DNA from: Flavobacterium johnsoniae UW101
GTDB lineage: Bacteria > Bacteroidota > Bacteroidia > Flavobacteriales > Flavobacteriaceae
DNA: 64,000 nt
Assembly (NCBI RefSeq): GCF_000016645.1
Contig: NC_009441.1
Location: 2,046,001 to 2,110,000, forward strand
Direction: 5' to 3'
Made by a program: the position numbers and the translations under genes. Below are positions 23,567-32,580 of the stretch, in pieces. The notes under the pieces were generated by a model, which had not been told where the DNA came from, did not search any database, and was given only the letters and a program-made list of their open reading frames with translations. Numbering within the stretch: position 1 is the stretch's first letter; each line of letters starts with the position of its first letter.

Positions 23567-25636
23567 TTGATTTCACAAAGTACAATAGACGCTGTTTTTG
23601 AAACCGCTCGAGTAGAGGAGGTTATTGGCGATTTTGTCAATTTAAAACGTGCAGGAAGTAACTACAAAGGTCTGAGTCCGTTTTCAGATGAGCGCTCACC
23701 ATCGTTTATGGTTTCGCCTGCAAAAGGAATCTGGAAAGATTTTAGTTCCGGAAAAGGCGGTAACTCAGTAGCCTTTTTGATGGAACACTCTCATTTCACC
23801 TATCCTGAAGCAATTCGGTATCTGGCTAAAAAATACAATATCGAAATTGAAGAAACCGAACAAACGGATGCTGAAAAAGCAATGACCGATGTTCGTGAAA
23901 GTATGTATTTGGTTTCAGAATTTGCTGCGAAGTATTTTCAGGATGTTTTAGTTAATTCTGAAGAAGGAAAAGCAATTGGTTTATCTTACTTTAAAGAAAG
24001 AGGATTTACTAATGAAACCATCAAGAAATTTGCTTTAGGATATTCTCCTGAAACCTGGGATGCTTTAACAAAAGAGGCTCTGGGAAAAGGGTATAAATTA
24101 GAATTTCTGGAAAGCACAGGTTTAACCATTGCAAGAGAAGATCGTCCTTTTGACCGTTTTAAAGGTCGTGTAATGTTCCCAATTCACAGTATGTCGGGAC
24201 GCGTTTTGGGTTTTGGAGGACGTATTTTAACCAACGATAAAAAAGCAGCAAAATACCTCAATTCGCCAGAAAGTGATATTTACCATAAAAGTAAAGTTCT
24301 CTACGGAATTTTTCAGGCAAAACAATCTATTGCCAAACTAAATAATTGTTATTTAGTAGAAGGTTATACAGATGTTATTCAGTTTAATCAGGCTGGAATT
24401 GAGAACGTTGTGGCTTCTTCCGGAACTGCTTTGACGCCGGATCAAATTAGACTTGTTAATCGTTTAACTAAAAATATTACAGTACTTTTTGACGGAGATG
24501 CGGCCGGACTTAGAGCTTCTATTCGTGGAATCGATTTGATTTTGGAAGAAGGGATGAATGTAAGGGTCTGCGCCTTTCCTGATGGAGAAGATCCGGATAG
24601 TTTTGCCCGAAAAAATTCACATGATGATCTGGTGGCGTATTTGGAAAGCAACAGTAAAGATTTTATACAATTTAAAGCTTCAATCCTGATGGGAGAAGCT
24701 AAAAATGATCCTATAAAAAAAGCCGATTTGATTCGTGATATGGTCACGAGTATTTCTAAAATTCCAGATCGTATTCAGCGAGAAGTCTATATTCAGGAAT
24801 GTGCCCGAATCATGGAAATCTCTGAGCAGGTTTTGGTGAGTACTCTGGCACAGCTGGTTCAAAAAGATCTTGCCGAAGCAAATAAAAAGCAAAAACAGGA
24901 ACAAAAACCTTTTCAGGTTTTTAGAAATCCGCCGCCAAATACAGGCTTTTCAGGAGGAGATCCGGAAGATCCAAGAACAGGACCGCCTGATGGTTATTAT
25001 CCGGAAGAACCGGGTTATCCACAGGAAACAGCAGAAAAAGTAGATATTTTGTATGGCTTTGAAAGAAAAGTTATAGAGATATTATTGCTGTACGGAAGCG
25101 TAGAAGAAGATTTTGAAGATGTTTTTTTAAAAGCTGATGAAGAAGGAAATGTTAAAGAGGTAAGTGAAAAGCGAAGGTATAAGGTTTATGAAAAAATTTA
25201 TCTGAGTCTGCAGGAAGACGAGGTAGAACTATCAAATGCTCTTTTTCAGAATATTTTTTCAGGATTAATTGATTATTATAATCAAAACGAAACCTTTAGT
25301 CTGGATAAATATTTAATGCACCTCAATCCTGATTTTGCTCAGGAAGTAACCAATATTTTAATGGAAGATGAAAAAGTTACCATTCATAATTGGGAAGGGC
25401 AGAATATTTTTCCGAAACATAAAAACGTAACAATTGAACAAAATGTTTCAGATACCATATTTTCGATGCGATGGTTTTTAGTTTCAAAAATTATCCATGA
25501 TTTGAAACATTCATTAATTTCTGATCCGCAGGAAGATAATTCTGAATTATTGATGATGGTGGTCGATTATTCTAAATTGCTGAATAATTTTTCAAAAAAA
25601 TTAGGAAGAGTAGTAGTTCCTTACCATGGCGGATAA
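23567..25636 (+). CDS. dnaG: DNA primase DnaG, zinc ligands absent
   Basis: DnaG lays down RNA primers at the replication fork. The start chosen is the TTG giving ISQSTIDAVFETARVEEVIG, the usual family N-terminus. The frame is open 29 codons further up, but that part overlaps a terminator. Blocks present are KGLSPFSDERSPSFMV, the catalytic Toprim core (YLVEGYTDV, LFDGDAAGLRA, FPDGEDPD) and a helicase-interacting C-terminal domain. In the N-terminal domain the CPFH and CxxC zinc ligands of other DnaG proteins are replaced (SPFS, KDFSSGKG). An internal Pro/Gly-rich linker (NPPPNTGFSGGDPEDP) separates core and C-terminal domain. Confidence 0.93.
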   Translation: MISQSTIDAVFETARVEEVIGDFVNLKRAGSNYKGLSPFSDERSPSFMVSPAKGIWKDFSSGKGGNSVAFLMEHSHFTYPEAIRYLAKKYNIEIEETEQTDAEKAMTDVRESMYLVSEFAAKYFQDVLVNSEEGKAIGLSYFKERGFTNETIKKFALGYSPETWDALTKEALGKGYKLEFLESTGLTIAREDRPFDRFKGRVMFPIHSMSGRVLGFGGRILTNDKKAAKYLNSPESDIYHKSKVLYGIFQAKQSIAKLNNCYLVEGYTDVIQFNQAGIENVVASSGTALTPDQIRLVNRLTKNITVLFDGDAAGLRASIRGIDLILEEGMNVRVCAFPDGEDPDSFARKNSHDDLVAYLESNSKDFIQFKASILMGEAKNDPIKKADLIRDMVTSISKIPDRIQREVYIQECARIMEISEQVLVSTLAQLVQKDLAEANKKQKQEQKPFQVFRNPPPNTGFSGGDPEDPRTGPPDGYYPEEPGYPQETAEKVDILYGFERKVIEILLLYGSVEEDFEDVFLKADEEGNVKEVSEKRRYKVYEKIYLSLQEDEVELSNALFQNIFSGLIDYYNQNETFSLDKYLMHLNPDFAQEVTNILMEDEKVTIHNWEGQNIFPKHKNVTIEQNVSDTIFSMRWFLVSKIIHDLKHSLISDPQEDNSELLMMVVDYSKLLNNFSKKLGRVVVPYHGG

Positions 25637-25641
25637 AAATC

Positions 25642-25680
25642 AAAAAGCTCTATACTGATTAACAATATAGAGCTTTTTTT
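25642..25680. terminator. Terminator after dnaG (bidirectional)
   Basis: AAAAAGCTCTATA pairs with TATAGAGCTTTTT around an 11-base loop and is followed by T residues. It lies between convergent dnaG and the response-regulator gene. Confidence 0.85.
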
Positions 25681-25722
25681 ATGGTTGATGATTTACGAAA
25701 GTAAATCAGGATACCACCGAAA

Positions 25723-26352
25723 TTAAATAATTTCTAAAGTCTTAGCTTTATTAACTAAATCAACTAAATTGGTAACATTTAGTTTAGTTAACAATCTTAG
25801 TTTGTAAGTACTGATCGTTTTTTCGTTCAGACTTAAGATTTTAGAAATCTCATTGTTTTTCTTACCATCACTTAAATAACGTAAAACCTCGATTTCACGG
25901 TTAGAAAGTTTTCTGTACAAACGTTCGCTTTTGCTTTGTTTAGCAATAAGGGCCATGTTTTTGCGAACTGTTTCGTTGATGATAATTTTTCCTTCGTGTA
26001 CTTTAATAATAGAAAGACCTAAGGTTTCAAGTTTTTCTGTTTTGTGTACATACCCGGATACTCCAGCTTTAATAGCATTTGGAGCATACATTTGCTCAGC
26101 CAAGTCACTGAAAATTACAATTTTTGTTTTTGGGAAATTTTTCAAAATAGATTTTACTTCGAAGATACTTGAAAGGCCTTCTAAATCTAAATCTAAGATT
26201 AGAATGTCGATTTCCTTCGTTTGAAGAATATCTCTAACCATTGAAAAATTGCCTACGTTGGCAACAATTGAAATTTGATCGTGGTCTTTAAAATAAGACT
26301 TAACGCCAAAGTGAGTCACAGGATGATTGTCTGCAAGACATACTTTAATCAT
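25723..26352 (-). CDS. Response regulator, NarL/LuxR type
   Basis: The 209-residue two-domain regulator has a receiver at 1-125, with the phospho-acceptor Asp54 in DILILDLDLEG, acidic Asp8, the Ser switch in VIFSD and Lys in YVHKTE. A LuxR-type DNA-binding domain lies at about 145-209 (KLSNREIEVLRYLSDGKKNN, EISKILSLNEKTISTYKLRL). The spacing and the helix-turn-helix are textbook for the family. No histidine kinase gene is adjacent, so its partner is elsewhere. It is a single gene, convergent with dnaG. Confidence 0.9.
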   Translation of the reverse strand: MIKVCLADNHPVTHFGVKSYFKDHDQISIVANVGNFSMVRDILQTKEIDILILDLDLEGLSSIFEVKSILKNFPKTKIVIFSDLAEQMYAPNAIKAGVSGYVHKTEKLETLGLSIIKVHEGKIIINETVRKNMALIAKQSKSERLYRKLSNREIEVLRYLSDGKKNNEISKILSLNEKTISTYKLRLLTKLNVTNLVDLVNKAKTLEII

Positions 26353-26444
26353 AATTTTACCTTTTTAGAATTGTTATCATGTTTTTGGAACTGTAAAATT
26401 AATAAATAAATTCTGTAATATATTGCAGACAAATGTTAAAATAT

Positions 26445-27251
26445 TTATTTTAACGTTTTTGGGATTAAACAAACCGGAATTGGATCCATTTTGTGCTTAT
26501 TACTGGTGTTTAATCTTTTATAAATTTCAAAGACAGATTTTTCTCTCCCGCTAAAGTCATCCGCCGTATTTCCTGACTCTGAGGCGATCATTGCCCATTC
26601 TAATTCGTCGTAACTTGCGCCTAATTGGTCTTCATCTGTTCTGTTATCGCCAAAAAGACCGTCTGTTGGAGCAGCTGTTAAAATTGATTTTGGAATCTCT
26701 AAAAACTCTCCTAAAGCATAAACATCAGATTTCATTAAATCGGCAATCGGACTCAAATCTACACCGCCGTCTCCGTATTTTGTATAAAATCCTACACCAA
26801 AATCTTCGACCTTATTGCCTGTCCCTGCTACTAATAGCCCGTTTATTCCTGCTAAATAATACAAAGAAGTCATTCTTATACGTGCTCTTGTATTGGCTAA
26901 TGATAAATTAACTTTTGTTGAATCTTTTGAGGTTGGCACGGAGCTCTTAAAAGCTTCAAAAGTTGAAGTAAGGTCAGTTTCTACACTCGAAACATTTGGA
27001 AAACGCTTTTTTAATTGCTCAATATGTTCTCTTCCTCTAGAAACTTGACTTTCAGCTTGATGGATAGGCATTTCTACACATAAAACCTGTAAACCAGTCT
27101 GTGCGCATAGGGTAGAAGTCACAGCAGAGTCAACTCCGCCGGAAATTCCAATCACAAAACCGTTCACTTTTGCGTTAGCAGCATAATTTTTTAACCATTC
27201 AACAATATGGGTATTTACTTTTTCTGTTTGAATTGTGCTTTTTTTAGCCAT
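26445..27251 (-). CDS. nadE: NAD+ synthase
   Basis: The 268-residue enzyme is the ammonia-dependent short form, lacking the nitrilase-like glutaminase domain. It adenylates nicotinate-adenine dinucleotide and amidates it to NAD+. The PP-loop SGGVDS is at 37-42. Further blocks are NTRARIRMTSLYYLAG, GTGNKVEDFGVGFYTKYGDG and DLSPIADLMKSDVYAL, as in NadE, and the tail ends in PIPVCLIPK. The gene is divergent from gldB, an arrangement I know from Flavobacterium genomes. Confidence 0.93.
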   Translation of the reverse strand: MAKKSTIQTEKVNTHIVEWLKNYAANAKVNGFVIGISGGVDSAVTSTLCAQTGLQVLCVEMPIHQAESQVSRGREHIEQLKKRFPNVSSVETDLTSTFEAFKSSVPTSKDSTKVNLSLANTRARIRMTSLYYLAGINGLLVAGTGNKVEDFGVGFYTKYGDGGVDLSPIADLMKSDVYALGEFLEIPKSILTAAPTDGLFGDNRTDEDQLGASYDELEWAMIASESGNTADDFSGREKSVFEIYKRLNTSNKHKMDPIPVCLIPKTLK

Positions 27252-27280
27252 AATAGTTCAAGATTTAAGATACAGGGATG

Positions 27281-27288
27281 TATATTTG
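27281..27288 (+). promoter_or_regulatory. -7 element for gldB-gldC
   Basis: TATATTTG fits TAnnTTTG in the nadE-gldB divergent region, implying a leader of about 70 bases before the gldB ATG. Confidence 0.5.
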
Positions 27289-27361
27289 CAGAATTATTTT
27301 TGATTACAGATATCATATATATGTAATCTAATTCCAGCAACACAAATCTAATTAAAATAAA

Positions 27362-28318
27362 ATGAAAATGTATCGCTTTGTAGTGGTTCTGTGCTTGTTT
27401 TTTTTGTCTTGTGACCAAAAAACAAAGGTTGAAAAAGAGGTTGAAGAAATTCCGGTTGATATTAAAGTAGAACGTTTTGATAAAGTGTTTTTTGAGACCA
27501 AACCAGAAGATCTGGCTAAAGTAAAAAAACAATATCCGTTCTTTTTTCCAGAAGGAAATGATGACAACGTCTGGCTTCAAAAAATGAAAGAACCAATCTG
27601 GAGAGAAGTTTATGATGAAGTCCAAAAAAAATACGCCAATTTTGAGCCTGTTCGTGAAGAGTTTAACGAACTTTTTAAACACGTAAAATATTATTTTCCA
27701 AAAACAAAAACACCAAAAGTTATTACAGTGATTGGTGAAATGGATTATAATGCAAAGGCAATTTATGCAGACAGTCTTGTAATTGTTGCCTTAGAGTTGT
27801 ATTTAGGAAGAGAGCATAAGTTTTATGAGTTTCCAAATTATTTAAAATACAATTTTGAGGAAAGACAAATTATGCCGGATGTAGTTTCGAGTTTTACTTA
27901 CCGAAACATTCCGTCTTATCCTGATAAAAATTTAATATCTCAGATGATTTTTGAAGGAAAACAATTGTATGCAAAAGATTTGCTTCTGCCTCAATATACC
28001 GATGCCGAAAAAATAGGTTACAAACCTGAGCAGATAAAATGGTGTGAAGAAAATGAAAGCTATATGTGGCGTTATTTTCTTGAAAACGAAATGCTGTATA
28101 GTTTAGATCCTAAATTAACAACACGTTTTATAGTGCCGGCTCCGTTTTCTAAATTCTATCTGGAAATAGATAACGATTCACCGGGAAGAGTGGGCGCCTG
28201 GATTGGATGGCAGATTGTACGTTCGTATATGAAAAACAATAACGTTTTGCTGTCAGAATTATTAAAAGTAAATGCAAAAGAAATTTTCGAAAAGTCAAAA
28301 TATAAACCTAAGAAATAA
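27362..28318 (+). CDS. gldB: Gliding motility lipoprotein GldB
   Basis: The 318-residue protein has the lipoprotein signal MKMYRFVVVLCLFFLSC (Cys17). The body I recognise as GldB by its opening (VDIKVERFDKVFFETKPEDL), PYFFPEGN-like segment (QYPFFFPEGNDDNVWLQKMK) and late PGRVGAWIGWQIVRSYM block. GldB is needed for gliding and for the type 9 secretion-linked motility machinery of Flavobacteria, located in the cell envelope. The gene overlaps gldC by one base (TAATG). Its presence supports a flavobacterial host. Confidence 0.9.
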   Translation: MKMYRFVVVLCLFFLSCDQKTKVEKEVEEIPVDIKVERFDKVFFETKPEDLAKVKKQYPFFFPEGNDDNVWLQKMKEPIWREVYDEVQKKYANFEPVREEFNELFKHVKYYFPKTKTPKVITVIGEMDYNAKAIYADSLVIVALELYLGREHKFYEFPNYLKYNFEERQIMPDVVSSFTYRNIPSYPDKNLISQMIFEGKQLYAKDLLLPQYTDAEKIGYKPEQIKWCEENESYMWRYFLENEMLYSLDPKLTTRFIVPAPFSKFYLEIDNDSPGRVGAWIGWQIVRSYMKNNNVLLSELLKVNAKEIFEKSKYKPKK

Positions 28319-28653
28319 TGTCAAATACAATAAAATCAGAAATTAAATTCAACGTCGAATTAGACGAAAACCGCGTTCCCGAAAAATTAACCTGGAGCGC
28401 TCAGGACGGCGGTGTTCTTGCAGAAGAAGCAAAAGCTATTATGCTTTCAATTTGGGACAGTAAAGCACAGGAAACAATGCGTATCGATTTATGGACAAAA
28501 GATATGCCGGTAGACGAAATGAAAATTTTCTTTCACCAGACTTTAGTAGCAATGGCTGATACTTTTAAACGTGCAACCGATGACGAAAAAATGTCAGATA
28601 CAATGAAAGACTTCTGTGATTACTTTGCAGAAAAACTGGAGCTGACTAAATAA
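28318..28653 (+). CDS. gldC: Gliding motility protein GldC
   Basis: The 111-residue soluble protein without signal peptide begins SNTIKSEIKFNVELDENRVP and contains IDLWTKDMPVDEMKIFFHQ, the pattern of GldC. In Flavobacterium gldC lies directly after gldB, and its product improves gliding, acting in the cytoplasm. Here the start codon overlaps the gldB stop. Two hairpin terminators follow the gene. Confidence 0.9.
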   Translation: MSNTIKSEIKFNVELDENRVPEKLTWSAQDGGVLAEEAKAIMLSIWDSKAQETMRIDLWTKDMPVDEMKIFFHQTLVAMADTFKRATDDEKMSDTMKDFCDYFAEKLELTK

Positions 28654-28671
28654 TAGAAAATCCAATATTTT

Positions 28672-28718
28672 AAAATCCCAAATTCCAATTGCAAAACTGG
28701 AATTTGGGATTTTTTTTG
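28672..28718 (+). terminator. Terminator after gldC
   Basis: A perfect 15-bp stem (AAATCCCAAATTCCA/TGGAATTTGGGATTT) is followed by a T run. Nearly the same stem is found at 35235-35275. Confidence 0.85.
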
Positions 28719-28732
28719 AACATAAATTACAT

Positions 28733-28776
28733 AAAAAAAACGCTGTAAAACTCAAGTCTTACAGCGTTTTTTTTAT
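28733..28776. terminator. Second, bidirectional terminator
   Basis: AAAAAAAACGCTGTAA pairs with TTACAGCGTTTTTTTT around a 10-base loop. With the preceding hairpin it insulates gldBC from the secretion island. Confidence 0.8.
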
Positions 28777-29013
28777 GCAGTTAATTTAATCCTGCCAAAA
28801 CTTAAAGGCATGGAAGATTCTTCTTGTAAACAATCAAAAATGTCTTATTCTGATAGTTTTATGCCGTCTAGGGGTACATCTTGGAATTGTAATTCCAATA
28901 CATTTATTCAATCGATATAGTATGAATATTGAAATTAAATATTGCCTTTCAAAAATTTAACCCCCATAAGTATCATCACATAAAAGCCAGTAATTAATAA
29001 ATATAATATAAAA
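28777..29013. other. Upstream region of the hcp-vgrG island
   Basis: With the two terminators this completes a 360-base stretch without genes. The 237 bases contain no exact TAnnTTTG element in good position before tssD, no ORF and no strong hairpin. The promoter of the island may use another sigma factor, or was not recognised. Confidence 0.5.
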
Positions 29014-29406
29014 ATGAGTTTTTTAGCAAAATTAGAATTAGACAACGAAATTTTTAATGTCTTAGAATTTGATGTTCATTTTATTCAAAATGTTGATACT
29101 AATGGAAAACCGGCCAATAAAGCAAAAGGCGGACAGATAAAACTTGTTATAGAAAGCACCCAAACCGATTTGTTTTCGGACTGGATGGTTTCGCAGACGA
29201 GTGTAAAAGATGGAAAAATTATTTTCTATCGCAGAGATGCTATGAGTACTATGAAAAATGTAACCTTTAAAAAAGCCTATTGCATATCGCTGCATAAAAG
29301 TTTCAGAAGCGAAGGATCAGTTCCAATGGTTACCGAAATTCTAATTTCTTCAAATGAAGTAAAAATAGGAAATACTCTTTTTGAAAATAACTGGAAAAAT
29401 TCATAG
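29014..29406 (+). CDS. tssD: Type VI secretion tube protein TssD (Hcp)
   Basis: The 130-residue protein has the Bacteroidota TssD pattern: SFLAKLELDNEIFNVLEFDV, KGGQIKLVIESTQTDLFSDW, DGKIIFYRRDAMSTMKNVTF and KKAYCISLHKSF. Hcp hexamers stack into the tube that the type VI machine expels. No other structural tss gene (sheath, baseplate, membrane complex) is in the window, so the main T6SSiii locus must be elsewhere and this is an orphan tube-and-tip unit. The next gene, vgrG, starts 21 bases on. Confidence 0.9.
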   Translation: MSFLAKLELDNEIFNVLEFDVHFIQNVDTNGKPANKAKGGQIKLVIESTQTDLFSDWMVSQTSVKDGKIIFYRRDAMSTMKNVTFKKAYCISLHKSFRSEGSVPMVTEILISSNEVKIGNTLFENNWKNS

Positions 29407-29427
29407 ACATCTTAACTAACAACGACC

Positions 29428-31287
29428 ATGGCATTACAGACAATAACCACCATTAAAGTAGGCGAAATCAGGATTACCAATTTCAATAAATTAAAAATTT
29501 TTCAAACCATTCACGATCACCATACTTTTTCATTTGAAGTAAGACAGGATTTATTAGTTGACGAGTTTAAAAGTGTGATGCCTTTTTCCCAGAAACTTTA
29601 CGGCGAGAAAATCAGCATCGAAATAAAACCTATAGACGGTCTGGAGGATCTTATGATTGGCGCAGATCTTAAACATTATACCATGCAGTTCTATGGTGTG
29701 GTAACCAAAGTAAAACTGAAGAAATCCCGTGTAAAAGATATAGAAGAAATTATCGTAATAAAAGGGAAAAGCTCCACGATAGCACTCGAAAACGGTCCCG
29801 AATGCAATTCTTTTACCAATATGACCCTGAGCGATATTGTAACCAAAGTAAAATCAGGCTGTGATATTGATATGGATGTAAGGCCGTTTTATTTAGAAAA
29901 CCTGCCTTATACGGTGCAGTATAACGAAAGTAATTTCTCTTTTCTAAACCGTCTGGCAAAAAGAAACGGGCACTGGCTGTATTATAACGGACGCACCACT
30001 GTTTTTGGAAGTCCAGGCGGTGTGGGCGGACAGCCCCAGTTAGTTTACGGGGTAAACATGCAGGATTTTGATTACACCATTAAACTCATGCCGGCAATGT
30101 TTAAAATAATAGAAAATGACAACCGCGACGGCAGTTACAGAACCGATGAAACCTTAAAATACAGAAGAGAAGCCGACGGTTTTCAGCAGAATTTTTTAAA
30201 TAAATCCAATGAGTTCTTTAATAAAGAAACCATAATACAGCTTAACCAGAATCCTGCTGGAGGATCTGCACGACGTTCCTCAGAAGAATATGCGAAAAAC
30301 AAAATGCGCGCTATTCTAAGCCGTTTAACAGAAGTAAAAGCCTCCAGCGAAGTTCCGGGAATTACCATAGGAAACGAAGTAAGGATAGCTGGTGTCGACG
30401 TACAGCTGGAAAGCTCCTACCGTGTAACACAGATAACCCACATTTGCGACGACGGAGGCGGTTATGAAAATTATTTTACAGCCGTAAACTTTAACGGTTC
30501 TGTATTCTCTCCCCAGACCGATCCTGATTTAGTGCCGTTCTGCAGAAGCCAGACCGCCATTGTAACGGGCAATGCAGACCCGGACGGACTCAGCGGCATA
30601 CAGGTGCAGATGCCGTGGCAGGAAGCCAAAGGCGAAACCACTCCTTATATTCCCTTTGTGCAGAAATACGGAGGCGATGCCAGAGGAAGCCATACGCTGC
30701 CGGAAATTGGCGATACAGTTTTTGTAGATTTTCAGTGTAATAATGCCGAACTGCCTATTGCAATGGGAACCATAACCAGCAGAAAAGAAAAAAGCGGTTT
30801 CAGTACGCCAAATAATGATTTAAAGGTATTTAGAACCCGAAGCGGTAATAAGGCTATTCTTAATGATGAAACGGGTGATATTACCATTGAAAGCGAAAAA
30901 GGACAAGCTCTTGTTGTAGTATATGGTGATGGAAATATAAAACTAAAAGCACCTAAAAATATTGAACTGGAAGCTGGTGAGGATGTTATTATAACAGCAG
31001 GAAAAAATATAAAAATTGATGCTGGCCAAAATATTTCTGAAACAGCGGGGGTCAATAAAACTTTAGGGGTCGGAGGAATAATGAATACAAAGGTTAACGG
31101 AGATAAAATACTTTATGTGGTTGGTGGATACCATGAACAAATTGACGGAGATTTTCATTCTCATACTGAAAAAGAAAGACAAGAAACAGCTTTAGAGGGT
31201 ATTCAAAACAATACTGAGAAAGACATTCAAAAACATGCTAAAAATGATATCCAAAACAATAGTGGTGAAAACACTACCAATAATTAA
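29428..31287 (+). CDS. vgrG: Type VI secretion tip protein VgrG
   Basis: The 619-residue spike protein has the gp27-like part at about 1-350 (HHTFSFEVRQDLLVDEFK, LPYTVQYNESNFSFLNRLAK), an OB-fold at about 370-450 (ATVTG-like ATVTGNADPDGLSGIQVQMP; PYIPFVQKYGGDARGSHTLP) and a beta-helix needle with GDGNIKLKAPKNIELEAGED-type repeats. The last 70 residues are hydrophilic (NNTEKDIQKHAKNDIQNNSG), perhaps the effector docking tail. From about 30830 on the DNA becomes clearly more AT-rich than the earlier part of the gene, as if the C-terminal coding region had been exchanged together with the downstream effector. Confidence 0.92.
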   Translation: MALQTITTIKVGEIRITNFNKLKIFQTIHDHHTFSFEVRQDLLVDEFKSVMPFSQKLYGEKISIEIKPIDGLEDLMIGADLKHYTMQFYGVVTKVKLKKSRVKDIEEIIVIKGKSSTIALENGPECNSFTNMTLSDIVTKVKSGCDIDMDVRPFYLENLPYTVQYNESNFSFLNRLAKRNGHWLYYNGRTTVFGSPGGVGGQPQLVYGVNMQDFDYTIKLMPAMFKIIENDNRDGSYRTDETLKYRREADGFQQNFLNKSNEFFNKETIIQLNQNPAGGSARRSSEEYAKNKMRAILSRLTEVKASSEVPGITIGNEVRIAGVDVQLESSYRVTQITHICDDGGGYENYFTAVNFNGSVFSPQTDPDLVPFCRSQTAIVTGNADPDGLSGIQVQMPWQEAKGETTPYIPFVQKYGGDARGSHTLPEIGDTVFVDFQCNNAELPIAMGTITSRKEKSGFSTPNNDLKVFRTRSGNKAILNDETGDITIESEKGQALVVVYGDGNIKLKAPKNIELEAGEDVIITAGKNIKIDAGQNISETAGVNKTLGVGGIMNTKVNGDKILYVVGGYHEQIDGDFHSHTEKERQETALEGIQNNTEKDIQKHAKNDIQNNSGENTTNN

Positions 31288-31290
31288 ATC

Positions 31291-32580
31291 ATGAGGACAA
31301 GATTTGTAAAAGGTACGATCACAAAAACTACCGGTGGGAATTATAAGATGTATAGTAATGGTAATATTATTAATAATGCAGGTGGATTTATTAGGGAAAC
31401 TGCAGATAATCAAATTACATACGGAAATCCTGAAGATGCTCCAAAGAAAAAACTAATAAATTCTGCATTACTTTATGAAACAGACGGACATTATAGTACA
31501 GTATATTTAGTATGTTTAATGCTGGGAATGAATGAAGAAGATGCTGAAGAATTAGCAATTGCTACTGAATCGCCAGACACTACAATTCATAGTGAAATAG
31601 ATTTTGAATTAAACGACACTTGGGCGGATCCAGATTATCAAGGTTCTGTGCATTCTTTAACAGGAGGCTTTCATGGAATTGAAGAATTTATGACGGCAGT
31701 AAAAATTCTATGGTTAAAAATTAATGATAAAAATCGGGAAGATTGTATTCGTCAACTTGGAGAATTATTGCATAGGTTTGGTGATACCTATGCGCATACA
31801 AAATTAGATAATATCAAACCGAGTAATTTAACTGCTTATAATTTGCATTTAGGGGATGAAAACTTACCGAAAGCAATTGCCAGCTGGAAAGGTCAAGGAG
31901 GAAAATCATTGGCTAAAGATGTAGAACCGTGGATTGTTAGAATTAACGAATTCACCAAAAAATATGGATATTCTTTTTTAACAAATGAAAATTATCAAAG
32001 AGAAGCTTTTAATGGAAAAACCTTAACCGAAGAATTTCAAGAAATCTATTTGCTTAAATCAACAGATAAATTTAAAATGTATGGTGGTGGATATTTTACA
32101 ACAGAGCATTTAACTATAGATAGTGGTTATCCAGATATGATTTACATAAGACCTGACTGGTATTTAAACTATGTGAAGAATTTAGCATGGCTGCTTGCCC
32201 TAAAATTTAAATTAGATCTACAAAAAATTGACATAAGCGTTTTTGAAAGAATGACAAAATTTGCTGCAGAAAATAAATGTTCTTTAAAAGGAATAATTGA
32301 TTATGAGATTGCTAAAAAAAGAGGAAAAAGAGAGTTTTTTATACCAGTTTTTTATTCTAGTCCTACAAGATTAGCAGCGTCAGGGGATTCTATTGCTTTT
32401 ACAGATTATTTACAAAAAGCAAAAGAAGCTAAGGAATTTACAATTAAATATATGATGTACGAAGGAAACTATCCCATACCTTTTGATGGAGAAGAAATAA
32501 CCAATTTATTAAATCTTAAATTCAGCATAAAAACTGAAAATTATTTTTACTATACTGACGCATATAAACTGAAATTTTAA
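31291..32580 (+). CDS. Probable T6SS effector, zinc-phospholipase-C/DUF6765-like
   Basis: The 429-residue protein is encoded three bases after vgrG. Its N-terminal segment (about 7-50) has short glycine-punctuated repeats ending in QITYGNPEDAP, the kind of region that Bacteroidota proteins linked to VgrG often carry, presumably for loading. The middle has H67 in DGHYSTVYLVCLMLGM, an ExxxxAIATESPD block with D96, H100, H121, H128, and LLHRFGDTYAHT with H161, D165 and H169. HYxxxY...G...A..IA....D plus LH..gDtyAH is the pattern of metal-dependent phospholipase C/S1-P1-like and DUF6765 proteins. A membrane-lipid hydrolase toxin is the favoured reading, unproven. No signal peptide. Confidence 0.6.
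   Translation: MRTRFVKGTITKTTGGNYKMYSNGNIINNAGGFIRETADNQITYGNPEDAPKKKLINSALLYETDGHYSTVYLVCLMLGMNEEDAEELAIATESPDTTIHSEIDFELNDTWADPDYQGSVHSLTGGFHGIEEFMTAVKILWLKINDKNREDCIRQLGELLHRFGDTYAHTKLDNIKPSNLTAYNLHLGDENLPKAIASWKGQGGKSLAKDVEPWIVRINEFTKKYGYSFLTNENYQREAFNGKTLTEEFQEIYLLKSTDKFKMYGGGYFTTEHLTIDSGYPDMIYIRPDWYLNYVKNLAWLLALKFKLDLQKIDISVFERMTKFAAENKCSLKGIIDYEIAKKRGKREFFIPVFYSSPTRLAASGDSIAFTDYLQKAKEAKEFTIKYMMYEGNYPIPFDGEEITNLLNLKFSIKTENYFYYTDAYKLKF

Noticed and set aside
27215..27682. 155-residue open frame on the minus strand
   Set aside because: It covers the nadE-gldB promoter region and the gldB 5' end and has no protein-like features; gldB on the other strand is well supported.
28777..29013. 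Small RNA gene or riboswitch before tssD
   Set aside because: No stable fold, terminator or conserved motif that I could recognise; only AT-rich spacer.
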